NCBI RefSeq assembly: GCF_900142665.1
Contig: NZ_FRBR01000007.1
Location: 124,001-188,000 of the forward strand
Source of the DNA: Roseovarius pacificus
GTDB lineage: Bacteria; Pseudomonadota; Alphaproteobacteria; Rhodobacterales; Rhodobacteraceae
Reading direction: 5' to 3'
Length of the DNA stretch: 64,000 bases
Position numbers and translations under genes: made by a program. This document shows positions 1-7,847 of the stretch, in pieces (position 1 is the stretch's first letter; every line of letters starts with the position of its first letter). The notes beneath the pieces were generated by a model that saw only the letters and a list, made by a program, of their open reading frames with translations, had not been told where the DNA came from and did no database searches.

Positions 1-234
1 GGCCTGCGCCTTCTGGGCATGCCCGTGCTCGCCACCGCCGTCGCGCTCGCCCTCGGGCTCGACGGGGCGGCGGCGCTGGTGCTCGTCGTCTTTTCGGCAG
101 TGCCCACCGCCCCGACCTCCTATGTGCTGACCCGGCAACTGGGCGGCGACGGCCCCTTCATGGCCGGGATCATCACCAGCCAGACGCTGGCCTCGGTCCT
201 GACCCTGCCCATGGTGTTTGAGCTTCTGGGGTGA
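1..234 (+). CDS. AEC family transporter, C-terminal part (cut by window edge)
   Basis: The frame is open from the first base and ends in a TGA stop. The 77 residues seen form two or three hydrophobic helices, with the stretch SAVPTAPTSYVLTRQLGG followed by GIITSQTLASVLTLP. That pattern is typical of the last helices of AEC (auxin efflux carrier-like) permeases, which export or exchange small organic acids in the inner membrane. The start codon and about three quarters of the protein lie upstream of the window, so substrate cannot be judged. The family call rests only on this C-terminal signature. Confidence 0.75.
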   Translation, partial: GLRLLGMPVLATAVALALGLDGAAALVLVVFSAVPTAPTSYVLTRQLGGDGPFMAGIITSQTLASVLTLPMVFELLG

Positions 235-248
235 GCGGGCCCGGACAA

Positions 249-440
249 GCCGCGCATCGCCGGGCCGCCGGTCGCACCGGAGGGGCGCGGATTATGGGTG
301 GTACGCCTCTGGCGGGACCGGGCTGGCGATTGGCGGAGGCTGGTGCGCCGCTTTGATCTGTTTCGGATTTGGCGGGCGTAAACTGCGCTGAAGGACCGTT
401 TGATCGCCATCCCGCGGCCCGGCGATGCGCGGCTTGCGCA
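249..440. repeat. intergenic repeat, copy A (inverted-arm element)
   Basis: The left arm (from about 249, core GCGCATCGCCGGGCCGC) is the reverse complement of the right arm near 416-436. The inner part at 364-417 is nearly identical, over 54 bp, to 1431-1484 in copy B; the only differences seen are two adjacent bases. The two copies bracket the kinase gene at 501-1184. No reading frame in it looks real. It behaves like a REP- or MITE-type non-coding element. Confidence 0.7.
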
Positions 441-500
441 AGACGTGCCTTGATTCCGGGCTGTGATGGAGGTGGGGTGGGTGTCTGGATTGAGCCCAAC

Positions 501-1184
501 TCAACCGAACGCGAAACTTAAGATCGGCCCTCTGAAATCCGCGTTATTCCAAGTTACATTGGCGTGAGATTGGGGGGTGTTCTCGTCAATGTAGAAATCG
601 CAAGCCGCCTGATAGCGCTCGTCGTGAAGCTTGCTCGCCACGTCTATCCCACCTAACCGGTCGGCATCGCGAAGCGCCCCCCTCTGTGTCGCAATTGTCC
701 GATCTACGTCGACAAAGACAACATAGTCCCACAGCCGTCGCAGTTTAGGTACCAAAAGAAAGCTGCCATCGACGATGAGTATGGTGTCCGCGCTAATAGA
801 CTCGGGCGGCTCATTGATCGGTTCATCCGCGTGCAGATCATAAGAACGCGTGTGGATCGACCAGGAACCATCACCGGAATTAGGTCCTACGCTAAGCGGT
901 TGCAGCAATAGGCGAGCAACGGCCTCCAGATCGTATGCATCTTCATAATAGCCACGAGCCGAGGCGCGACCTTGCCGGTAACGGATGGCAATTGGATTGT
1001 GAAACCCATCCACACCGACGTGCAGAACCGGACGCCCCTGCACGCGTAACGCCTCCGCCAACTCTGTCGCCAGTGTTGTCTTGCCAGATGCAATGCGCCC
1101 ATTCACCGCGACACGCTGCGGACGCCCGTTTGGCAACGTAGCAATCGCATCTGCGATGGCCGCAAGAGCTTCTTCGCGATTCAA
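501..1184 (-). CDS. P-loop kinase of the uridine kinase / phosphoribulokinase type
   Basis: This 227-residue protein has a Walker A motif near the N-terminus (VNGRIASGKTTLA, about residues 27-39), a VDGFH segment after the second strand and a hydrophobic strand ending in DGSFLL. These are features of the uridine kinase-like P-loop superfamily, which phosphorylates nucleosides or small metabolites. The exact substrate is not evident. Its base composition is visibly lower in GC than the neighbours and it is isolated: repeat copies lie on both sides and no operon partner is present. That suggests acquisition by transfer. The start at 1184 gives the P-loop the expected N-terminal spacing. Confidence 0.7.
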   Translation of the reverse strand: MNREEALAAIADAIATLPNGRPQRVAVNGRIASGKTTLATELAEALRVQGRPVLHVGVDGFHNPIAIRYRQGRASARGYYEDAYDLEAVARLLLQPLSVGPNSGDGSWSIHTRSYDLHADEPINEPPESISADTILIVDGSFLLVPKLRRLWDYVVFVDVDRTIATQRGALRDADRLGGIDVASKLHDERYQAACDFYIDENTPQSHANVTWNNADFRGPILSFAFG

Positions 1185-1362
1185 TCAATCACCCTCCGAG
1201 TTTGGTGAACACACCAATTCCATCGCACTGAAATTAAAGCATTCATGCCGGATTTTGAAGGTCCGCTTAGTCCACATACCGGCCATAGGCACCATATCCG
1301 GCTGCTATCCGGATCGTACCCGCAGAGGTCTTCCCGCACGCGCGAAACAGCGCCGAAGGCGC

Positions 1363-1602
1363 CGCGCATCGCCAGACCGCCCATACGGGCTGGCGATTGG
1401 GTGAGGTCCGCGCCCCGTTCCAAGCTCTTTCGGATTTGGCGGGTATAAACTGCGCTGAAGGACCGTTTGATCGCCATCCCGCGGTCTGGCGATGCGCGGC
1501 TTGCGCAAGGGTGCCTTTGTTTTCATGACTTGGCGGCCATAAAGCGCCATTGACCAAAAGGGGGGATCGCCGCACTGCGGCCCGGCGATGCGCGGCTTGC
1601 GT
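1363..1602. repeat. intergenic repeat, copy B plus a third right arm
   Basis: Left arm GCGCATCGCCAGACCGC at about 1364-1380. The conserved 54-bp core is at 1431-1484 and the right arm at 1481-1509. A further right arm (GCGGCCCGGCGATGCGCGGC) is at 1577-1596. It has the same orientation as copy A at 249-440, on the other side of the kinase gene. The rest of the 1185-1781 gap shows no convincing gene. Confidence 0.65.
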
Positions 1603-1660
1603 GAATGGTGACCCCGGTCGCGTGCCCTGTCGTCCCCCCATCCCGCACCGCACGCTCCCT

Positions 1661-1674
1661 TTAACCGGTCTTAA
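1661..1674. promoter_or_regulatory. CtrA-like half-site pair upstream of the GTA remnant
   Basis: Two TTAAC sequences sit head to tail at 1661 and 1671, about 110 bp before GTA g1. CtrA boxes are TTAA pairs, normally with a 7-bp gap; here the gap is 6. GTA expression in this order is known to depend on CtrA, so the location is suggestive, but the spacing is not ideal. Confidence 0.25.
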
Positions 1675-1781
1675 CGCGCCTTGGGTCAGCCTTGTTTCCT
1701 GTCAGATGGACGGGGCGGCCGGTGGGCCGTTCTCCTCAATCGGAAGGGACCGGGCAAGAGAAACACGAGGCATGAGCACGA

Positions 1782-2123
1782 ATGGTTTTGATCACCCCCG
1801 ACGAGGGGCCCACGGGCCTGACCACCTCGATCGACGCGCTGGAGCGGCAGTTGTCGGACATGCGCGAGGATATCGAGGTCATCTACCGGAAGATCCGGGC
1901 AGGGGAACTCGGCGAACTGAAGAACGCGGCCAGGGCGACGGCGGAAATCCGGCAATGGCTGAAGATCGCGATAGAAGCGGAGGCGCAACTTGAAAAACGC
2001 AGGAAACAGGAAAAAGGCATCGCACGGGAGTATGCCCTCGACCTTGGAGAGGCACGGGCTTCGGTCTGCTGCCGGCTGGATCGTCTCAGAAGGGCCAGAT
2101 GTCCAGGACGATTTTCTGGATAG
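1782..2123 (+). CDS. GTA gene g1 protein (small terminase-like)
   Basis: This 113-residue protein has a coiled-coil middle (ALERQLSDMREDIEVIYRKI) and a C-terminal block YALDLGEARASVCCRLDRLR, which I recognise from the first gene of the Rhodobacter-type gene transfer agent cluster, upstream of the large terminase. In the intact particle this protein is thought to be the small terminase that helps package host DNA. It appears full length. It overlaps the next ORF in another frame. The packaging genes that should follow are mostly missing, so it has probably lost its function even though its own frame is intact. Confidence 0.7.
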   Translation: MVLITPDEGPTGLTTSIDALERQLSDMREDIEVIYRKIRAGELGELKNAARATAEIRQWLKIAIEAEAQLEKRRKQEKGIAREYALDLGEARASVCCRLDRLRRARCPGRFSG

Positions 2124-4500
2124 TCTCGATCAGGGCGAGCTGATGGCGCTGCCCTATCTGTTCGAGTTCTGGGCGCTGGAGCATCAGGTGCCGCCCGAGG
2201 GGGACTGGACCAACTGGATCGTGATGGGCGGGCGCGGCGCGGGCAAGACCCGCGCGGGCGCGGAATGGGTGCGCGCGCAGATCGAGGGCGACAGGCCGAT
2301 GCAGGCCGGGCGGTGCCGCCGCATGGCGCTGGTGGGGGAAACCGTCGACCAGGTGCGCGAGGTGATGATTTTCGGCGAAAGCGGCATCATGGCCTGTTCG
2401 CCCCCCGACCGGCGGCTCGACTGGCAGGCCAGCCGCAAGCGTCTGGTCTGGCCCAACGGCGCGACGGCGCAGGTGTTTTCGGCGCATGATCCCGAGGGGC
2501 TGCGCGGGCCGCAGTTCGATGGGGCTTGGGCGGACGAATACGGCTGCGCGGCGGTGGACAAGGGAACCAACCAGCCCAATAAGTTCCTCGATGCCAAATC
2601 CTCGGAATCCAGCCTGCCACGGCATTCCACGGGGCGGCGGGACGAGTTGATCCAGCTTCAATACCTGCGCGCGATGGCAGGCTACTGGACCGATCCGGCG
2701 AACAACCCGGTGTCCGAAGAATACGACGGCCCGATGCTGGACTGGGATCATAGCTGTGCCTGGGCGTGGGATGCGCGGCCCTATCCGTTTTTCCCCAACA
2801 ACCGCGCGCTGTGGGGGGATGGTGAGAACTATGCCAGGGGGCACTGGCTGAACGGGCGGGTGTCGGGGCGCACGCTGGCCTCGGTGGTCGATGAGGTGAC
2901 GGCGCGGGCCGGTCTGGTGCATACCGATACCGGCGGGCTGCACGGGTATCTGCGCGGCTATCTGGTGGATCAGGTCGAAGAGGCGCGCGGCGCGCTGCAA
3001 CCATTGATGCTGCGCTACGGATTCGACGCCATCGAACGCGATGGCCTGTTGCAGTTTCGCATGCGCGACGGGCGGGCGGATGCCGTGCTCGATCCCGACT
3101 GGCTGGTGCGCGATGCCGAACTGGACGGCGTGATCGAGCAGACCCGCGGCAGCGAGGTGGAACAGGCGGGCCGGGTGCGGCTGCGGTTCATTGAGGCCGA
3201 TGCCGATTTCGCGGTGATCGCCGAAGAGGCGATCCTGCCCGATGACAGCACCCATGCGGTGGCGACCTCGGAAATGCCGCTGGCGATGACGCGCGCCGAA
3301 GGGCGCGAGACCGTCGAACGCTGGCTGTCCGAGGCGCGGGTGTCCACCGACACCGTGCGCCTTGCCCTGCCGCTGTCGCGGCTCGGCACCGGGGCCGGTG
3401 ACGTGATTGCGCTGCCCGAAGAGGGCGGGCAGGGGCTCTACCGGATCGACCGGGTCGAACAGATGGCCCAGACCCAGAGGGCCGAGGCCGTGCGGATCGA
3501 GCCGGAAACCTATCGCCCGGTCGATTTCGGGGACGAACCCGCGCAGGTTCGCGCCTTCACTGCGCCGGGGCCGGTCACGCCGCTGTTTCTGGACCTGCCG
3601 CTCATGACCGGAGAGGAAGTGCCGCACGCACCGCATATCGCGGTCACGGCCGATCCGTGGCCCGGTGCGGCGGCGCTCTATGCGTCGGATGTGGATGCGG
3701 ATTACGCCCTGAACCGCCTGCTGAACCAGCCGACCCCGGTCGGGCTAACCGAAACGCCGCTGATCGCGGCCTGCCCGGCGCGTATCGACAAGGGCGAGGG
3801 CCTGCTGGTGCGGATGGTCGGCGGGGAATTGCAAAGCGTGGGCGATGCGGCCTTTCTGAGTGGCGCGAACCTCTGCGCGATCGGCGATGGCACGCCGGAC
3901 GGGTGGGAATTGTTCCAGTTCCGCGACGCCGATCTGGTGGGAGAGGAGACCTATCTGCTAAACCATCGCCTGCGCGGGCAGTTGGGCACCGAAGGCGCGA
4001 TGCGCAAGGTCTGGCCCGCCGGGTCGATCATCGTGCGCCTGGATGGCAGCCCTGTGCAGATCGACATGCCCGAGGCCAGGCGCGGGCTGGCGCGCCATTA
4101 CCGTATCGGCCCGGCGGATCGCCCGGTGGACGATCCCTCCTATCAGGGCGCGGTGGCGGCGTTCGACGGGATCGGCCTGCGCCCCTATGCGCCGGTGCAT
4201 CTGCGCCACGGCATGGATGCGGGCGGGGACCGGCACTTTGGCTGGATTCGCCGTACCCGGATCGGCGGCGACAGGTGGGACACGCCCGAGGTGCCCCTTG
4301 GCGAGGAGCGCGAAGCCTATGTCCTGCGGGTGATGCAGGGCCCGCAGGTTCTGCGCGAGGTCACCGTAGGGGCGCCGGAATGGACCTACACCGCCGCCGC
4401 GCAGGCGCAGGACGGCATCACGGGGCCGTTCACGGTACAGGTCGCGCAGGTGTCGGCGCTCTACGGGGCGGGGGCGGTCGCCACGCTCGGCATCGGCTGA
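1990..4500 (+). CDS. In-frame fusion of GTA large terminase N-terminus to GTA host-specificity protein (g15) C-terminus
   Basis: The ORF has 836 codons. Residues up to about 183 are the ATPase part of a GTA large terminase: PYLFEFWALEHQ, Walker A GGRGAGKT at residues 80-87, and a Walker B-like AWADE at 179-183. From residue 184 (YGCAAVDKGTNQPNKF) to the end, the sequence is that of the GTA tail host-specificity protein g15: the end of its TIM-barrel-like domain, then the WAWDARPYPFFP and HWLNGR segments, and the typical ending TYTAAAQAQDGITGPF. The junction falls at about 2536-2541. Genes g3 to g14 (portal, protease, capsid, tail) are absent. The frame stays open, so a chimeric protein could be made, but neither half is complete. 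The start is uncertain: 1990, 2032 and 2143 are all in-frame ATGs. cysE lies close by, as reported for GTA clusters in this order. Confidence 0.85.
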   Translation: MKNAGNRKKASHGSMPSTLERHGLRSAAGWIVSEGPDVQDDFLDSLDQGELMALPYLFEFWALEHQVPPEGDWTNWIVMGGRGAGKTRAGAEWVRAQIEGDRPMQAGRCRRMALVGETVDQVREVMIFGESGIMACSPPDRRLDWQASRKRLVWPNGATAQVFSAHDPEGLRGPQFDGAWADEYGCAAVDKGTNQPNKFLDAKSSESSLPRHSTGRRDELIQLQYLRAMAGYWTDPANNPVSEEYDGPMLDWDHSCAWAWDARPYPFFPNNRALWGDGENYARGHWLNGRVSGRTLASVVDEVTARAGLVHTDTGGLHGYLRGYLVDQVEEARGALQPLMLRYGFDAIERDGLLQFRMRDGRADAVLDPDWLVRDAELDGVIEQTRGSEVEQAGRVRLRFIEADADFAVIAEEAILPDDSTHAVATSEMPLAMTRAEGRETVERWLSEARVSTDTVRLALPLSRLGTGAGDVIALPEEGGQGLYRIDRVEQMAQTQRAEAVRIEPETYRPVDFGDEPAQVRAFTAPGPVTPLFLDLPLMTGEEVPHAPHIAVTADPWPGAAALYASDVDADYALNRLLNQPTPVGLTETPLIAACPARIDKGEGLLVRMVGGELQSVGDAAFLSGANLCAIGDGTPDGWELFQFRDADLVGEETYLLNHRLRGQLGTEGAMRKVWPAGSIIVRLDGSPVQIDMPEARRGLARHYRIGPADRPVDDPSYQGAVAAFDGIGLRPYAPVHLRHGMDAGGDRHFGWIRRTRIGGDRWDTPEVPLGEEREAYVLRVMQGPQVLREVTVGAPEWTYTAAAQAQDGITGPFTVQVAQVSALYGAGAVATLGIG

Positions 4501-4519
4501 GCGTGGCAAGGCCGGGCTG

Positions 4520-5068
4520 TTATTCGCTGCCTCGGGTCATCCGTGCGATGCGGTTTTCGTTCCACGCGCGGTCATGCACCACGGCCATTGCGATATGCCC
4601 GGCGGTCAGCGCCAGCAGAACCCAGCCCAGTTCGCCATGCCAATTGCTGCCGAGGTTGGTCATCCATTCGATCCTGGGTTCGAATTTGTCGAAGATCTGG
4701 ATGCCGAAGGCGCTGAACCCGCGTCCCGATCCATAAGACCGGATCAGCGCGATGACCGGCACCGCGAAGAGCAGGCCATACATCGCCACATGCCCCAGAG
4801 CGGCGGCCTTGTCGAGGCCGCCGACATGCTGCGGACGGCGCGGAATGTTGATCAGCCCCCAGACCGCGCGCAACGCGACCAGCACCAGCAGCAACAGCCC
4901 GAATGGCTGGTGCCACGCGAAAAAGAAATCGGCCAGCGGCGTCTCGTCCACAAGGAAATGCAACGCTGCGGATATGGCCTGCCACAGGATCAGGGCCGCC
5001 ATGGACCAGTGGAAAAACCGGCTGATCACACCATAGCCGCGGGCGTGATCCATCACTTGCATATTCAT
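4520..5068 (-). CDS. Cytochrome b561 family protein
   Basis: This is a 182-residue membrane protein with four hydrophobic helices. Histidines are placed as in the bacterial b561 / Ni-Fe hydrogenase b-type family: one in RFFHWSMAALIL near residue 20, one in FAWHQPFGLLLL, and others near WHGELGWVLLALTAGHI. It would carry two haems b and pass electrons across the inner membrane between quinone and an unknown partner. It lies downstream of the GTA remnant on the opposite strand, with its own upstream region, and has no obvious partner gene here. The length is normal for the family. Confidence 0.88.
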   Translation of the reverse strand: MNMQVMDHARGYGVISRFFHWSMAALILWQAISAALHFLVDETPLADFFFAWHQPFGLLLLVLVALRAVWGLINIPRRPQHVGGLDKAAALGHVAMYGLLFAVPVIALIRSYGSGRGFSAFGIQIFDKFEPRIEWMTNLGSNWHGELGWVLLALTAGHIAMAVVHDRAWNENRIARMTRGSE

Positions 5069-5094
5069 CTGTCTCTACCTCGTTTCCATATCAT

Positions 5095-5124
5095 AAAAAA
5101 CGTCCGCCTGCATGATACGGGCGG
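5095..5124 (-). terminator. Rho-independent terminator of the DksA-like gene
   Basis: Read on the minus strand, CCGCC and GGCGG arms (5120-5124 and 5104-5108) form a hairpin, followed shortly by six T residues (5100-5095). It lies about 60 bp downstream of the stop at 5188. Confidence 0.65.
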
Positions 5125-5187
5125 GGCTGGCGGTTCCGTCGCGGACAGGTGACGTTTTTGCGATAATCCGGTCCCTTGCACAATAAT

Positions 5188-5526
5188 TCAGCCGTTTGCA
5201 CAATCCACGCAACGGGTTGCCGCAGGGTCCAGAGCCAACCGGCCCGGTGCGATCTGATCGCCGCACGCCTCGCAATAGCCGAATTCGCCCTCGTCCATGC
5301 GCCTCAATGCGGCCTCCAGCCGTTTGCGCTCGCTTTGGCGGCGGGCCTGCGTGGCCCTGGCCATCGCCTGATTTTGCAGGGCGCCCTGACGGCTCAGCCG
5401 CCCGACGGCCTGCTGGTCCAGCTCGACGGTGGCCTGTCCGGCCTCGCCCAGCCGGTCTTCGGCCTCCAGTTCGGCCAGCCTGTTCCCGATCAGCACCCGG
5501 AATCGGGCGTGCTCATCCCCATTCAT
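5188..5526 (-). CDS. DksA/TraR family zinc-finger protein
   Basis: A 112-residue protein with a helical, charged N-terminal two thirds and a C-terminal C4 zinc finger (YCEACGDQIAPGRLALDPAATRCVDC). This is the DksA/TraR fold, which enters the RNA polymerase secondary channel and tunes initiation. It is shorter than E. coli DksA (151 residues), and I see no convincing DxxDxA tip motif, so it is better called DksA-like than DksA. An upstream in-frame ATG at 5547 exists, but the ATG at 5526 (MNGDEHARF) gives the usual N-terminus. The gene is divergent from cysE, with only about 85 bp between starts. Confidence 0.82.
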   Translation of the reverse strand: MNGDEHARFRVLIGNRLAELEAEDRLGEAGQATVELDQQAVGRLSRQGALQNQAMARATQARRQSERKRLEAALRRMDEGEFGYCEACGDQIAPGRLALDPAATRCVDCANG

Positions 5527-5611
5527 TTGCCTGATCCTTCCGATCACAGCTTTGCGTTTTGCCTCGGCGTCCTATCTGCTATACTCAACCACCGAATTTG
5601 GGAGCATGCAA

Positions 5612-6427
5612 ATGGCTGAAACCCGCGCAAAACTGGCCGAACTGGATCCGGTCTGGGGCCGCATCCGCACCGAGGCCGGCGAGGCGATTGAATACGAACC
5701 GCTGCTTGGCGGGGTGATCCACTCGTCGATCCTGCACCACAAGACGCTGGAATCAGCATTGGCCTACCGGATTTCCCTCAAGCTCGCCTCGACCGAGATG
5801 CCCGAGCAGATCCTGCGCGAGATTTGCGATGCCGCCTACAAGGCCGACCCGTCGCTGGCCGTGGCGGCGCGCGCCGATATCGTCGCCGTGCATGATCGCG
5901 ACCCGGCCTGTGACCGTTTCATTCAGCCGATGCTGTTCTTCAAGGGTTTCCAGGCCGTGCAGGCCTACCGCGTGTCGCACTGGCTCTGGCGCGAGGGGCG
6001 GCGCGACATGGCGCGGTTCTTCCAGATGCGCGCCTCCGAGGTGTTCGGGATCGACATTCACCCGGCGGCGCGGATCGGCAAGGGCATCATGATCGACCAC
6101 GCCCATTCTATCGTCATCGGCGAAACGGCGGTGGTCGGCGACAACGTGTCGATGCTGCACTCGGTCACGCTCGGCGGCACCGGCAAGGAAGAAGAGGATC
6201 GCCACCCCAAGATCGGCAATGGCGTGCTGATCGGGGCGGGGGCCAAGGTGCTGGGCAATATCCGCGTGGGCAACTGCTCGCGCATTGCCGCAGGCTCGGT
6301 AGTTCTGCAAGAGGTGCCGCCCTGCAAAACGGTGGCGGGCGTCCCGGCCAAGATCGTGGGCGAAGCGGGCTGCGATCAGCCTTCGGTCAGCATGGATCAG
6401 CTTCTGGGCACCAAGGGTTCGGATTGA
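5612..6427 (+). CDS. cysE: Serine O-acetyltransferase
   Basis: This 271-residue enzyme makes O-acetylserine from serine and acetyl-CoA, the committed step of cysteine synthesis in the cytoplasm. It has the N-terminal helical domain, the turn motif FFKGFQAVQAYR and a left-handed beta-helix hexapeptide region containing GIDIHPAARIGKGIMIDHAH, GETAVVGDNVSMLHSVTLGG and VAGVPAKIVG. These are classical CysE blocks, including the catalytic His of the IDHAH segment. The start at 5612 is chosen because GGGAG at 5600-5604 is 7 bases upstream; the ATG at 5606 is too close to it, and a longer frame back to 5429 would run into the divergent dksA-like gene. Confidence 0.96.
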   Translation: MAETRAKLAELDPVWGRIRTEAGEAIEYEPLLGGVIHSSILHHKTLESALAYRISLKLASTEMPEQILREICDAAYKADPSLAVAARADIVAVHDRDPACDRFIQPMLFFKGFQAVQAYRVSHWLWREGRRDMARFFQMRASEVFGIDIHPAARIGKGIMIDHAHSIVIGETAVVGDNVSMLHSVTLGGTGKEEEDRHPKIGNGVLIGAGAKVLGNIRVGNCSRIAAGSVVLQEVPPCKTVAGVPAKIVGEAGCDQPSVSMDQLLGTKGSD

Positions 6428-6464
6428 CGCCACAGGCGCAAATTCGCCTCGCGTGATACATTAA

Positions 6465-6498
6465 AAACCCCCGGCAACCATTTGATTGCCGGGGGTTT
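6465..6498. terminator. Bidirectional terminator between cysE and pdhC
   Basis: A perfect 13-bp stem, AAACCCCCGGCAA (6465-6477) pairing with TTGCCGGGGGTTT (6486-6498), with an 8-base loop. A and T tracts lie on the outer sides. It sits between two converging genes and should stop transcription from both. Confidence 0.9.
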
Positions 6499-6520
6499 AT
6501 TTGTTTCAGCGCAAAACCGT

Positions 6521-7834
6521 TCAGGCCAACATCACCATCGGATTTTCGAGGTTCCCGACGATCTGTTGCAGCAATTCGGCGCCAAGTGCGCCGTCGATCA
6601 CCCGGTGATCCACGCTCAGCGTGACCGACATGACCGTCGCCACCGCCAGTTCGCCATCCTCCCCGACAACCGGCTTCTTGACGCCCGCGCCCACGGCCAG
6701 AATGGCCCCGTGCGGCGGGTTGATGACCGCGTCGAAATTGTCGATCCCGAACATGCCGAGGTTGGAAATGGCGAAACTGCCGCCCTGGTATTCCTCGGGG
6801 GCAAGCTTGCGATCACGGGCGCGCGCCGCAAGGTCCTTCATCTCCGCCGACAGGGCCGAAAGCGATTTCATGTCGGCGTCTTTCAGCACCGGCGTGAACA
6901 GCCCGCCCTCGATTGCCACGGCCACCGCCACGTCCGAGGGTTTGAGTTGCAACACCTTGTCGCCCGCCCAGACGGCATTGGCCGCGGGCACCGCCTGCAA
7001 GGCCAGCGCGCAGGCCTTGATGATGAAATCGTTGACCGACAATTTCACGCCGCGCCCTTCAAGTTGCTTGTTCAGCTGGCTGCGGAACTTCAGCAGCGCG
7101 TCCAGCCTGATATCCCGGCGCAGGTAGAAATGCGGCACGGTCTGCTTGGCTTCGGTCAGGCGCGCGGCGATGGTCTTGCGCATCCCGTCCAGCTTGATTT
7201 CCTCGTATTCGCGGCCCTGATACATCGCGGCGACGGCATCGCCCGACGGCCCGGAGGGCGCCGCAGCGGCCTGCGGCGCGGCGGCAGGTGCCGCGGATTC
7301 GGATTTGGCCGGGGCGGCGCTTGCGCCTTCCACATCGGCCTTGACGATCCGGCCATGCGGCCCCGAGCCCTTGATCCCGCTCAGGTCCAGCCCCTTGTCG
7401 GCGGCGATCCGGCGGGCCAGCGGCGAGGCGAAGATGCGCTCGCCCCCCGCATCCGTGGGCGCAGCGGGCGCGGCGCTGCCCGATGCTTCGCCACCGGCCT
7501 GTTCAGCCGGGGCAGGGGCGCTGTCGTCACTGTCGGGTTTGGCCGCAGGGGCGGGGGCATCGCCCACATCGCCGATATCCTCCGCGCTTTCGCCCTCTTC
7601 CAGCAGAACGGCAATCGGCGTGTTCACCTTCACGCCCTCGGTGCCCTCGGCAATCAGGATCTTGCCGATGGTGCCTTCGTCCACCGCTTCGAACTCCATC
7701 GTCGCCTTGTCGGTTTCGATCTCGGCCAGCAGGTCGCCGGAACTGACGGTATCGCCTTCCTTGACCAGCCATTTGGCCAGCGTGCCCTCTTCCATCGTGG
7801 GGGACAGGGCGGGCATGAGAATTTCAGTTGGCAT
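6521..7834 (-). CDS. pdhC: Pyruvate dehydrogenase E2, dihydrolipoamide acetyltransferase
   Basis: This 437-residue protein is the core of the pyruvate dehydrogenase complex and transfers the acetyl group from lipoamide to CoA. Order of domains: one lipoyl domain (residues 1-80, lipoylated Lys in ETDKATMEF), an Ala/Pro/Glu-rich linker, a peripheral subunit-binding domain ([19 protein letters not shown], near 135-170), a second flexible linker, then the catalytic acetyltransferase domain ending with [15 protein letters not shown], whose His is catalytic. It is the last gene of pdhA-pdhB-pdhC, 13 bp after pdhB. The lipoyl domain is nearly identical to the one in pdhB. Confidence 0.96.
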   Translation of the reverse strand: MPTEILMPALSPTMEEGTLAKWLVKEGDTVSSGDLLAEIETDKATMEFEAVDEGTIGKILIAEGTEGVKVNTPIAVLLEEGESAEDIGDVGDAPAPAAKPDSDDSAPAPAEQAGGEASGSAAPAAPTDAGGERIFASPLARRIAADKGLDLSGIKGSGPHGRIVKADVEGASAAPAKSESAAPAAAPQAAAAPSGPSGDAVAAMYQGREYEEIKLDGMRKTIAARLTEAKQTVPHFYLRRDIRLDALLKFRSQLNKQLEGRGVKLSVNDFIIKACALALQAVPAANAVWAGDKVLQLKPSDVAVAVAIEGGLFTPVLKDADMKSLSALSAEMKDLAARARDRKLAPEEYQGGSFAISNLGMFGIDNFDAVINPPHGAILAVGAGVKKPVVGEDGELAVATVMSVTLSVDHRVIDGALGAELLQQIVGNLENPMVMLA

Positions 7835-7847
7835 CGTCCATGTCTCC

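Noticed and set aside
5429..5611. Extended N-terminus of CysE
   Set aside because: The upstream part overlaps the divergent dksA-like gene and has no CysE homology; the ATG at 5612 has a clear ribosome binding site.
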